Shown: positions 8,587 to 20,382 of the stretch, piece by piece
Position numbering within the stretch: position 1 is the first letter of the stretch
Layout of the letters: each line of letters opens with the position of its first letter
Assembly: GCA_003117195.1 (NCBI GenBank)
Contig: BDSI01000020.1
Location: 851,146 to 915,145, forward strand
Length of the DNA stretch: 64,000 bases
Reading direction: 5' to 3'
From: Eudorina sp. 2006-703-Eu-15
Taxonomy: Eukaryota > Chlorophyta > Chlorophyceae > Chlamydomonadales > Volvocaceae
Program-made: the position numbers and the translations under genes
Notes under the pieces: model-generated
What the model was told of the DNA's origin: nothing
The model's input: the letters and a program-made list of their open reading frames with translations, nothing else
Database searches by the model: none

Positions 8587-11500
8587 TCAAGCTGCAGGGC
8601 GAAGGGCCTGCCCGTCCACGAACGGTTTCGCCGCTTGCAGCTGCTTCGCCTCCGCGTCCGCGAGCTTCCCCGCATGCTGCCGCAGCCCCGCCACCAACAC
8701 ATCCAGCGACCCACCGGATGCGACTGGACCCGGCGCCCTCGGGTTTGCGTCGCCGACCAGAAAGCTACCGCCGCTGCCGGCGGCGGTGATGTTGACGGCA
8801 GCGCCCTTGCCGCCGACACTAACGCGCAGCGGAGGCAGCGCCTGCGGCCCAGCTCCGCCAAGCGGGTGGCCGCAGACGGGCTGCTGTCCCCCGTGCGCGT
8901 TCACTGGCACGCCTACCCGAGCGCGGTTTTTTATGCCCTGCTGCCGCAGCATCTGCCGCACTTGGGCCCAGTCCTGCGAAGAGATCAGCTCAGTGGGCTT
9001 CAGCAGGGGCAGCGGCATCTGCACCATCTGCACCACATGCGGCTGGCCCTGCGGCACCTGACCATGGGGCATCAGGATCTGGCCCGCAGGCAAAACATAG
9101 TGCTGCGCAAGCGCCGTTGCTTGCATCGTCGCCGTCTGCATCTGTGCCGCCAGCAGCTTCGCCTGCTGGTCTGGATGCCACTGCGGATTGTTGGGGGCCG
9201 GCGGCGCCAGCTGGAGGTGCAGCTGTCCGCCGCCGAGGTTCGCCGTCGCTGTTGTCGCCGCCGCTGATGTAGGAATCATCCAGCTGACACTTCCTTGATG
9301 GCTTGCCTTGTCGATGGAAGCCGCCGTCGCGGCCGCCGTCGCAACCGACGTGGTATCGTGCGATAGTGCACCGTGCAGCAGCATCGGCTGCAGTGGCGGG
9401 CGCGGCCGCATCACCATTTTGGCGTCCGTGCCCGCCTCCACGTCGCCCTCAATTGCTGCTGCTGCGTGAGCCGCGCCCGCCGCGGCTGCGGCAGTCATCG
9501 GCGGCCGCAGCCCGACCGCACATGACCCGGCAACACCGCTTGTTTTGGTTGGCATCATGAGAGCGCAATCGACGGCAGCAGCGGTGGTCGCGTAGTCTGC
9601 CATCGGCGCTGCCGACCCGGACAGGCCCCGCCGCTTACTGGGCGGTCCGCGCTCACCAGGCCGACCCTCAGGCTGCGCCTCCTCCGCAAAGGTGGCTCCA
9701 CCTCCTGCATCGGACGGGGCCTGCGCGCCGTCGTCCCGCAGCCGCTTGCCCGCACCCGGAATCAGGCCACATTCCTTCGCGCCCATGCGAGGAGGTGGCG
9801 CCGCAGCCGCGGCAACAACCACAGCCACGGACGCAGCCGCAGCCGTAGCCGCAGCCCGGCGCCGCCCGAACAGCGATCGCGGCTGCTGGCGGCTGACCGG
9901 GCAGGGCTCCCCAGCTGCCTTCGCGTCTGCGGGAGCTGTTGCCATTGCCTCGGCGGCAGCAGTCACGACAGCCGCGGCGCGCTGGCCTCGGTCCTCGCCG
10001 GCTGGCTCCTTCGGAGCAGCCGCTGCCGGATCGGCCGTTGCCCTCCTAGCATCCGCGGCGGGCGGCACGGGCACGACGGCCCCCGCCGCAGTGGCGGTTT
10101 CGGAGCTCCCTTCGGCGGTGTACAGCGCTGACGGCTGCGTGGCGCCCGGGCTGCCGACGGTCCCGGTCTCAGACGACTCGGCTCTCCGCGGTCCGCGACG
10201 CGTCCGTTTGTTGGGACCAGCGCGTGCCCTCGCGACACAGCTATCGCTGTGGTTGTGGTTGCTGCTGTTCACGTTGTAATTTTCGGGCTTATTTGACACG
10301 GCGGCTTCCGCGGGCACAGGACCGATGGCCGTTGGCACGTCGGCAGGGTCGTTGTTGGCGCCTCCGCCGCTGCTGTGCGCCGCCGCTGCCGCATCCCCGC
10401 CGCCGCCGCTACCGCCAATGCACCCAATGCTGTTGCGGCCGCCGTTGACGTAACTCTCACCGCTGCCGCCGCTTGCGTGCGCCGGCGCCAGCCGCTTCCT
10501 GCCCCGGTATGCCCTATCCGCCTCCACGGCCACCACACCAATCATGTTACTGCAGCGCACCGTCAAGTCAGGAGGATGAGCATGGGGCTCGTCTGCGTTC
10601 GGTGCGGGAAGCGCACCGTCGCCGTCATCGCCGCCTCCGCCCACCACGATTGCGGCCCCCCTGCCGTCACTGCCCTGCATCTCTCGCCGCGCGCTGCTGC
10701 GGCCCGCCCGCGGCATCGGCGGGCGGACGGGTGGCCGCGCCGGGTCCGGCGGCGGCAGCATCAGTGGCGGGTGGTACTCCACAACGCGTTCGGCCGCAGT
10801 ATATCCCGAGCCATCCAGCGACGGCTCCCGCCGAACCTCTTTCTGCTTCAGCCGCTCGCTTGCCCGGGCAGGGCGTTCCGACACGAGCCCAATGGCGACC
10901 GTCACCGCCACTGCTGCGGCGCCTCCCGGCTGCGGCCCGCCCGCGGATGCCCCTCCAGCTGCAGCCTCGCGCTCGTCCGCCATCGCTGCCGCCTCCCCCG
11001 CAGTCAGGCCTCCTCGGAGCTGCGTGGGCTGCCCCGCCGGCTGCTCTGTTCGCTGGATCGGAATCTGCACCTGGACCTGAACTTCAGCAGGCGGCCTCTC
11101 CGTCCGCTGCTGGCCCGCACCAGTCTCGGTCGCCGTCCCGGGCATCAGATCCATGCAGCCATCGCCGCTGCCGCCGCCGCCCTGCCCGCCCCGCAGCGAG
11201 GAGGGCGTTCTGCTGACGCCGTCCCCCGGCTGGTGGTGGTTGTCCACCGGCACCATGGGCCCCAGCGGCTGCGGCACCTCCAGGTTAGCCACCAGTCGGC
11301 CCAGCGCCCGGCCCCGCAGCGCCGCCTTGAAGCGGCCGAGCTGCTGGTACCAGCAGGGCAGCAGCACTGCGGGGAGCTGGGGCTCCGGGAGCGACGCCGG
11401 AGGCAGGGATGGTACTGACGTGGGTGTCGACGCAGCAGCGGCTGCGGCGGTGGCGTCCGGAACGGGAGGGGCGGAGGGGCAGGATCCGGCGGCTCCGACC

Positions 11501-14500
11501 TGCAGGGACCCGAGGCTGGGGGGTTCCGCGGGTGGCGGCGTCGTGCCGACCAGCTGGTAGGCGATCTGGGTTGGAGGCGTGCCTGCGAGTTGTTGTTGCT
11601 GTTGCTGCTGCTGCAGGTGTTGCTCGCACATATGACGAGCGACGATGTCGCCGCCCGCCCGCCACTTCTCTTCGGGCGTAGAGGCAGCGGCGGCGGGCAC
11701 ACAAGCCCCGGACAATGCACCCAACTGCTGCTGCTGCTGAAGATGCAGCGTTTGCTGTTGTTGCTGCTGTGCGTGTTGAAATAACAGCAAGTTCTTTTGC
11801 TGCAGCTGTTTCAAATGCTGCAGCTGCTCTGATTGCATCAACTGCGGCGCCATCGGAGAATTTTGCAACTGATTCACCAGCACGCACGGCAACTGCGGCG
11901 GCGGCGGCGGCAGTGGAAGGGGCTGCAACGGCGGCTGGCTCCCAAAGCTGTCTGCGGCAGCAGTCGTTTCGGAGTACAGCCAGCTGCACTCCTCCTCAGC
12001 GCCTGGCTGGCTGGCCTGGAACGCCAGGTAGGCCTCCCACAGCAAGTCATCCGATGACGTGTCCGCCGTCACGGGGGCCTCCATGCTCAGGAACCCCGCC
12101 AAGTCGTAGTCCCAGCCGGGACCGGAGCCTAGGCGCGGTGAGCGCGACCGACCGAAGTGCGAGGTCAGCGAGGGAGAGTCCCCGGGTGTGGGAGCCCCGG
12201 AGGGAGGCCTGGGCATAGGCCCGGGCGACAGCTGTGGTGCGGCGGCCTCAGGCGTGGAAGCGGCATTGCGCGGCGCCCTGGGACTGCCGTTTAGCGGCTG
12301 CTGCTGCTGCGGCGGCGGCAACGGCTGCGCTTCCTGCTGCTGCTGCTGCTGATGTGGAGGCGACTGCAGTTCCTGTTGCTGCGGCAGCTGCGGCTGTTGC
12401 GGCTGTTGCGGTTGCTGCGGCTGCTGCGGCAGCGAGTGCCACCCGCTTTGTGGCAGCGTGCACCCAAGCCGGTCCAGTCGAGCAAAGCCGGGGAAGGGCT
12501 GATGCGCCATATCATGCAATGGCGATGGCTGCTGTGGCTGGGGCGGCTGAGGCGGCTGGGGCGGCTGCGCCTGAAAAGTCGCATACGCCGCCGCGTGCAG
12601 CAGCTGCGGTGGCTGCGGGGCGTGCGTTGTTGGCTGCAGCGGCTGCGGCCGCGGCAGCTGCTCCTGGTAGCAAGGGGCCTGCTCGCGCTGCGGAACTTGG
12701 CCCTGTGGGGTCTCCGCCGCTGCAGGTCCGCCGTAATGATCCTGTACTCCTGGCCGCTGGGCGTGCAGCTCAGCTCGCCCGCTCGGCGGAGCGTGCGGTG
12801 TCCCGCCTTCCCCGTCCACCAGTCGCCCTTGCCCTTGCGTCTTTCCAGTGCTCTCCGGCTCCAGATCGGAGCCCAGGCAGTCGTACAGCATGCGCATGGT
12901 GCTGCTGTCCGCGGACGCCCCCGGGCTGCCGTCACCGGTGCCGCCGGTCCCTGGCGGTGCAGCGGCTCCCCGCGGGGTTTCGGAGCACCCTGCACCTGGG
13001 GCGCGGGCCCCCAGGGCAGGGCAGCTTTTTGCCATCGTGCCGTGCAGCAGCGGAGTAAGGGCCTGGGCTGGCTGTGTCGGTGGCGGCAGCAGCAGCGGTC
13101 GCGACGGATCCGCCTCGTGACAGCTGCTGGCGGGTTGGGTCTGGATGGACTGCTGCTGTGCCCAGGTCACCACAGGTTGGGGCGCGGGCGGTTGAGGCGG
13201 CTGTGACAGCGGCCACCGTGGCGGCGTCGAGGGATTCGCAGCAGCGCTCTGGCCGGCAAGCGCTGGCACGCCGGCACCGCCGGGTATGTCGCTGGGTGGG
13301 CCCGCCGGCGGCTGCAGCTGCAGTTGCGGCCCCGGCTGTAGATGCGGCTGCCGCTCCAACAACGGCGCCAGCGACGACCCCGGTTGCGCTCGTAAGGACC
13401 TCCTCGTCCCGCCGAAACCCCGGAAGGGAGCCGTACCGCGGAAGCCGTACGGGCTGACCATGGCGGGATCCAGTCCAGCTGGGGCACCGTTGTCTCGGTC
13501 GGCTCGAGCGCCACTGGGCCCCGGGTCTGCACCCGGCTGGCCGTTGCCGCCGCAGGTCATCAGGCCCGGCGTGAGGGCGGCGTTGGGCTGACCGGGGAAC
13601 GAAAGACGCGTCGCGGCGGGACTCACGGTCAGCGGCGTCCCGGCCAACGCCGTTCGGTTCGCCGTCTCCATCGGCGTGGCGCCACCGGCCGCCGCACCGG
13701 CTGCCGCGGCAGGGCTGGGCGCCGTCGCAGCAGAGGGGGAGGGGCCGGCAGCGCCAATAGGGTCACCGTGTGATACACCAACCTCGGTCGGCCTTCTCGC
13801 GGCAGCAGCGCTGGGCACGGCTGCCGGCGGGGGCTGCAGCGGAAGCGGCCAGGGGGTCGACCGAGGCGACAGCTGCTGTACCCGCCGGGCCGGCGACTGG
13901 GTCGCCAACGCCGCATCGCTCTGCGTAAGGCCCGCGCCGGTCAACTGAGGCGGCCCAGGGGTCGCAATGGAGTATTTCGATGCAGCCGGCTGCTCTGCGT
14001 GCTCCCGGTGCTCGGCGGTGATCTGGGTCACAGTCGGGGTCTCTGCAGGCAAACATTTGGATGGCTCCATGGCAGTGTCGGGTGGCAGTGGGTCGATGGC
14101 GGACCTGGTCGCCTCCGCATCTGATGGCCGGTGTGGCAGGCTATCAGGTTGTCGCGTGGCCGTGTCCGTGTCCGCGCCAGTGCCCGTGTCCGTGCCCATG
14201 GCCTTGGACGTCAGTTGCAAGCACGCGCCAAGCAGCTCCGGGTGCGCTACTGGATCAGCGGCTGCGGGAACACTGGCACTGGGGACGGGGGTAGGTTCTG
14301 CAGTCGCCGCTGCCGCCACCGCCGCAGATGCTGTCGGCGCCGCCGTTATTGTCGCCGTCGCTGCCACCGCCGCCGTCGCCGCCTCCGAGGATGTGCTTTC
14401 CACCTTTGGCGCTGGCAACGCGTCCGCCAACGCGGCGACGAGCGGGAACGCGCCGCAGTTCAGCCGCGCGCACAGGCTCTCCGTCTGTTGTACCGCCTCT

Positions 14501-17111
14501 CGGGTGGAAAGGCCCCAAGCCAGCCAAGACGCGGCGCTGGTGGGTGCGGAGGGGATGCCCTGGACCCTGTGAAGGGTGCCCAGCCGCTCCCCACCCGCGG
14601 TGATGTCGTCCAGCACGCTCCTGCTGGATCCGGATCCAGAGTCCAACGCATGCACCGCTGATGTACTACCGGTCAGCGCAGGGCAGCGGCACTCCGCGCA
14701 CGCGAGGCCGATGCCTTGACCCGCCGCCTGGGCCGAGAGGCTGCTGGGGTGCATCAGGAAGGCGACGCCGCAAAGCCAGGCGGGGGCGAGCGCCAGCGGC
14801 TGCCGCGGCGTCCCGGCATGTGGGTTGGAGCCGCTGCTGCCGTCGGCGGCGGTGGTGTTCCAGGGCTCAAACGCACTGCCTGCGTCGTGAGAAGAGCTTG
14901 GCCGCTGGCTCCGTTGCACAGCTAGCAAGAGGAAGGAGACATCGCCGGGCGGCCGTGAAGTGCCGATGCCGTCGCCTGGAGCACCTGTCACTGCTGTTGC
15001 GCCATCAACGGTGCTGGGACTGGCGCTGACGGCGGCGCTGCTGGCTGGCGCGGTGTTCAGTTCGCAGCCCTTCCCGATGACCAGAACAGTCTTGACTGCC
15101 GGGCACGGGGCCAGCTCCTGCGCAGGCGCGGCAGATGCACCGCTGCCGTGCAGTCGCGCGGCGTTCCTGGGTGGTACGAGGTCGTGCGGTCCGGCGGAGC
15201 CTTGCGCGGGTGCGGCGGTCTCGACACACAGCAGCGCGAGGCCCTTGTTGGTGAGTTTGCTCCGCAGGAAGCAAGCGCTGGCTCCGGGGGCGAGCTGAGG
15301 AGGCCACGGGGACAGGGAGGGGGGACACGTTATGCAAAACCCAGATCGACACGTGTCGGGGGAGGGTCGGGCACTCGGGCTACCCGGTTACTGCGGTTAC
15401 TACGAACGTCGGTGGCATTGAGTGCCTTTGACGCCAGTGCTCGACGGAGTATACAGTTCGCCAGCAAGCAGCTCATTCGATGCGAATGCAGGACCCTGCC
15501 ATAGATTTTGCGTGTCACTGGCAAATGCAAGTCGACCCAGATGGAAGGTATCCTCTTGCGATTTGGGTCGACTTCTGGGTTTAGAGAAGAGACCCTCCCG
15601 TCTTGTGTGTGCCAGCGACACGAATCATTACGCAGTGCGCTGGTATCCTCATGTGCTCTGCGTGGTAACGCGATACTGTTGTCCGACTGAATTTTTAGGA
15701 CGCCGCACTCCACTTACATCCTCGACTTCTCCTCACACGCGCGTCCGCGAGCCAGCTGCAACCCAGCGCCGCTAACATGTTCCCCTGCCTATCAGACACT
15801 CACTACTGTCACCTGCTGCCGCACTGCGGCTGCGCCCATCCACCGCATCGTCATCCTATCGCACGCTGCCGCTGCTGCTGTCCTCACGCTGCGGTAGTCC
15901 CAACACCCTCCGCGCGCGCAACGACCTCGCAGCCCTCCGCCCGCTGGACTCACCTTGAAGCCCACCTCCGCGGCGCTGCAGAAGCTGCTCCGGACGAAGT
16001 CCAGTCCGCACCCGGGCGCAACCCAGATGGCCGCAGCCGCGTTGCCGTCGGCTGAACTCCCGGCGCCGAACTCGAGGTTGCTTTGCATCACAATGAGGCG
16101 CCCCGCAACCACCCGCACACCGACCGGCAGGGTGGTGTTGGGCGCGGCGGCATCGGCTGCACCGCCGCCGCCGCCGCCGCCGCCACGATTGACGACCCGC
16201 GCCCACTCCAGCGTCAGACCGGCAAGAGTGGCGGTCCCGGCGCCCCCGAAGACGAGCCCGCGGTGACGCACGATCACCTGTCCAGTCCAATGGTGTCGAG
16301 AGGGCGACAAGGAGGTACGGCGTGGAACGCAAGTCCGGAGAAGTCGCCGTTGGCTGTCACCGATGACCCGCGGGGTCCGCTCTAACATCCTTAATAATAA
16401 TGGACTTCGGATCACTACTGGTGGTTCCTGTTCAACGATTCGCGCACACACGTTGGGTCGTTGGTCTGGATGCAGACGCAAGGCGATTTGGATCGTGCCT
16501 GTTGCTTTCCAACCGATGCGCAACTTGGTGCATGATTATCGTACCCCCTCAGCCTGGTTGGTTGCGATCTGGGTCAACGCCAAAACTGTCATATCCAGAG
16601 CAAACCCCATCCCCTAAGCCCTACCCAGCACAACGCGGCCTTGGCGTACCTTCTCTGGGGCTGCAGGATTTACTCCCAGGATCGTGACGTTAGGAGGCAT
16701 CATACGAGCTGCACCGTAGTCCGGGACTGCGGCCGCGCCGTTGCCTTCATCCAGTTGACCCAATTCCGAGGAGCTACCGGCCGCAGACGCTCTGGACCAA
16801 TTCAAGCGGTAAGTGCCTGCTAGCAATAGGATTACGTCCCCATCCCCGTACGCAGCAAGCGCCGCTTCCAGCGACCTTGGCCGCCTGACCCACATGGGTT
16901 TCACGACAAGCGGCGTGGTACCATTGGAATCAGGCAGCCGCCGTGGTTGCCAAACGCGCACCGGGTGTGTCGCGTCGTCGGCTGTGACATCGCTGATTTG
17001 GCTGCCCAGCCAAGCTGGTATGACCTTCCCGACGATGTGAACGACGTTCAGCTTGTCCACGACGCGGCCTTCGCCCGCGTTAGCAGAAGCCGGTTGCTCT
17101 GCTTCTTCCAT
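8587..17111 (-). CDS. beta-helix N-terminus fused to a 2.2-kb-residue Gln/Ala/Pro-rich protein
   Basis: Three exons join in phase 0: 17111-16650 (donor AAG|GTACGC), 16277-15954 (acceptor GGACAG, donor AAG|GTGAGT) and 15294-8587 (acceptor CCTCCTCAG after a long pyrimidine tract), giving about 2,497 residues. An in-frame TGA lies 12 nt before the ATG. Residues 75-330 read like right-handed beta-helix (pectin-lyase-like) repeats: GDGDVILLLAGTY, PNVTILGVNP, VIVRHRGLVFGGAGTATLAG, VRVVAGRLIVMQSNLEFG, ASACFLRSKLTNKGLALLCV. The rest is low complexity with poly-Q (about residue 1,490), poly-A, Pro/Gln runs and basic NLS-like clusters (KRTRRGPRR near 1,950; PSKRRG). No signal peptide, membrane helix or kinase is visible, so nuclear or cytosolic location is an inference. 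Exon 3 may instead be a separate gene; the clean splice join and continuing beta-helix pattern across it argue for one gene. Confidence 0.6.
16356..16401 (+). mobile_element. micro-element copy 1 (about 41 bp), in intron 1
   Basis: Core begins TCACCGATGACCCGCGGGG and ends CATCC..AATAAT; the same core occurs at 28,238 and, inverted, at 56,410. It contains a GACCC-GCG-GGGTC hairpin. It lies inside the first intron of the beta-helix/Gln-rich gene. No empty site is available here. Confidence 0.55.
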
Positions 17112-18430
17112 GAATAAATTTCAGGAGACGCTCGATGCAGGAATGTTGATATGCAGGAATGTTTGACTTCTAAGCTTCACCTCAAGCGGCCACGCACTGC
17201 GTGAAGGCGATGGCGACCTCAGGGCTCATCCGTCATCAGCTGCGTGGGGTCAGGGCAAGCAGAAAACGTTAGTATGGGTCTGTGCTAAAAATGCCGTGAA
17301 TTGAGCCCCTTGCGGGGGTCGCCTACCTTGCAAAAGCTGGAGCTTGGCCAAGGGCGTGTTGGCTCAGCCGTGACGTCGCCCACATGGACGCCATTTTAGA
17401 GAGTGTGTAAATTGTGATACGGTGAAATTGTCAGGGTATTTCCCGCTCAGAGCTGCGATTTCGGCACTATTCCTCGACCCAACGTCACCACACGCGATGC
17501 GGAAATTTGCGTTCGCCTCACTGGGACATTTAAAATACTAGGATTTATCACGCTATGATCGCCAGCACTGCTGTCTGATGATGTTCGGCTCCACTCCAAA
17601 AATGGTCGCGAAGGCTTGCGTACGGCAGCGCATGCACAGCACAGTGCAAATCCACGATTGTCAGAAAGTCTTGACGGATACGTTGTCGGCGATAATTAAT
17701 GTAAGCTGTTAATTTATATTATAGTCTCAGTTAAAAACCATCGAAACGTGTGAGACTCAAAACAGGACAGTGTGCACAAGCCATCATCAAGGGGCCGACG
17801 TTCTCAGGGCACACTTTCTCCGTTCCAACAGATGATATGGAGCTATGAGGCCGATACAGGGGTGCAGTCGCCACCGGGCAGCATTGAACCAGAAGTAGGC
17901 ACCCTGGGCACCCACATGACGCCTTCGCTAGTGCCTGCTTGGTCCCAGCGCCAGCCTCAAAGCGCCAACAAGACTTTCGACTTCGCCCACATGTGCGTGT
18001 TAATCCCGTACCTCCGTTTAATTATCCTCCAGGGCAACCCCGATGAGCGGTGCTACTGCAATCTCTTGAGGTGCGGCTTAGCCTGGGACACTGCCCTGTC
18101 CCTTCCCTGTCAGGGGTTAGTCCCGTCAGGGGGGCAAAGCGATATGACAGCGTAGGTATGTCAAGACAAACCCCCAGGGCATACCGTGTAAGGCTCCGCT
18201 GGCGTCGATGAAGCTTTCGACTCTGTCTAGGGCTGTGTGCTGCCACTGACGCAGCCGCTAGCTTCACTGACGGCAGCAGAGGACATGCATGGTCGCTGCT
18301 TCGGGCCCTGCAGAGGTGCATGGACCGCGGTCCAGCTGGGCGGGGCGGGACCGCTGTGCTGCGCGTGCTGGGAACGAGGGCGGCTCAACTGTGGTAACAA
18401 AACACACACATGGTCGTGGCCATCGGCCAC
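17112..18430. other. intergenic, divergent upstream region, no gene seen
   Basis: Upstream of the minus-strand gene starting at 17,111. It includes an A/T-rich patch at about 17,690-17,740. A plus-strand frame at 17,772-18,155 has no support beyond being open. Nothing else recognised. Confidence 0.4.
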
Positions 18431-20382
18431 GTAATCAAGCGCCGGCATCAGCGACGGTTGCAGTATGGATCGGCAATTCGCGCAGCTCGCAGCCCACCAC
18501 CACTTTTGGGACCACACTGCCATCGTGGAGGATGTCGTGTGTGCCGACCGGCTCCTTGGTCGGACAGTTGCCGACTGCTCGCTCGCGCCCAGGACCTGGG
18601 ACCTCGGACCTTTTGCACAGCCAGCGAGCTATAGCTAGCTCGCTACCTTAACGACCGACCGCCGCCAGCTGACCGCGTTACAGCGTTTGCATTTACGCAG
18701 GGCAGTTCCCAACCCCAGCCTGGGTTATGGGGCCAGGGGTGGTGACGCGCGTACGTTCAAAGGACAACCCCTTGCTACACAGCCATCATGGCTCGCCCCT
18801 AATCTTCTTCACCGGCGCCTGGCTGCGAGTAGGGTGCGTGTACAAGTTGTGGGAGGTACGCTTTGCGACGACAGGCCGTCAGGCAGCGGCATCTCCAGGG
18901 ACAGTTGTGGAGAGTCAGCCCACGAGTCCCCACAGAGCAGTAACCTTAAGCCGTATCCTCCGTCGCAATGCACAAGGAACAGCCAGCGACTGGTCGCGTT
19001 GTGAGCGCGTTGGAGATATGCGGTGAAGTGCGCGCCGAAATTGTTCTGTGCTCCAGGCCTGGGGTGCGGGCCTTACCCAAGCCATACCATTGTCAATGGC
19101 CGTACGTGAACCTTACGCAATTGACAAATCCACTGCATCAAAGTGGTACTTCTGCAATAGGCAAAATGTTGCGGTCTGCGTCAACTGACAGTCCCGATGT
19201 CCACAACCTTTCGTCCAAAGGCCGCGCCGCCGACACCCTGGTCCGACTGGTGTGCGGGTACATGTGGCCGCAGTACCAAGGGTGGCTCCACATACAGGTC
19301 GAACATATACTGATGTACGCCCCATAGTTGGGTGGCACAAGAGGGCCGACTACTACTCGGGCTTTCGCTACTCGGGCTTTCGCTCGCCCCTATCTACATG
19401 GGCGAGCTAACGCCGTTGCCACCAGCGCCCAACACGTGCAGTCGCAGTACGGCCGGTCACCTCACCCCAACATTCCAACATCCCAACATTCTAACTCAAC
19501 GTCCGTGAATGCGACAGGCAATGTTCGGCCGGCGTAACCTGTTCACGTGCTGCATGCAGCTTAAAATACGAGGTGATCAATAAGTTCAAGCAAGATGCGA
19601 ATACGGGGCCTGGCTAGCTTGCGAGGTGTTCTAGCCCATTATCCACCGCCTAAGGGAAACATACACCCAGCAAGCGCCTAAGCAGCGTGCCATGCGCTGC
19701 CGAACCCGATACCGCCGATGCATACCGTACATGAATACATAAATGCGCGCAGCGTACGGGTTGGCCTGGATTTGGATGAATCGCTGCAACCGGACCACTG
19801 CTCGCGCGAGCGTGCGATGGTTTGGGTGGCATGCCTAGACATTCGTCGTGGCCTCCGTCCGCACACAACTACGTGCTGTTTCAAGTTGTCAAGCGCACGT
19901 GGTGTGCTAAACCCGCTTGTGCATATGCGTGTGTACATGTGTTTAACAAAGAAATCCACCCATATGTGGGTATGTGTGGGCATAAGAAATTTGAGGCACG
20001 AGAAACGAGTAGTATATGTGTATTGTATGTGTGTGTAGTAGAGTACTGTGTGGTGTCTGTGTCACGCGGGGCCTTCAAAGACCGCCACGTCCAAGCAAGT
20101 AAACCAAGACGAAAAACTACTGCGCACTATTGGATCCATATATGTACACAGTAGCACCAACCAGCAACTACCGACATCCCAAGGAGGAATGAAAACCGTA
20201 CAAGCCAAGCCGTACATGTAAAGAAACAGTAAAAACTTACGGTTGTCTCAGTGCAGCTACGTACGTACGGGGCAACGTCCGAACATACGTCATGTAATTG
20301 CCTTGCACCATGCCAGCTTTATGTGTGGTGAGAGGTGTGGAAGTACGATTGCATCATGTCGGGCATGTAGCCAGGCTTAAGA
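18430..20382. repeat. left-edge remnant of the kinase-array spacer
   Basis: Three blocks match spacers further right. The block around 18,459-18,610 (GCAGCTCGCAGCCCACCACC) matches 31,500-31,760, 41,800-42,080 and 56,720-56,960. The block 19,195-19,520 matches 42,780-43,090 almost base for base. The block 19,555-20,150 matches 42,240-42,790. This indicates that an array unit or its spacer once extended to the left. A 20-bp palindrome (GCGAGCTATAGCTAGCTCGC) sits near 18,625. No intact gene. Confidence 0.7.

Noticed and set aside
14991..14991. Start of the Gln-rich protein at 14,991
   Set aside because: That codon is GTG; the open frame continues upstream to a good splice acceptor at 15,294.
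16356..16401. Micro-element as an introner (it begins GT and ends AG on the plus strand)
   Set aside because: The two intron-located copies lie in genes on the minus strand, where they read CT..AC, and the third copy is intergenic; they sit inside larger introns rather than forming them.
18459..18610. Plus-strand frame beginning MDRQFAQLAAHHHFW as a gene
   Set aside because: The copies at 31.5 and 56.7 kb carry frameshifts or deletions in this frame, so there is no sign of selection on it.
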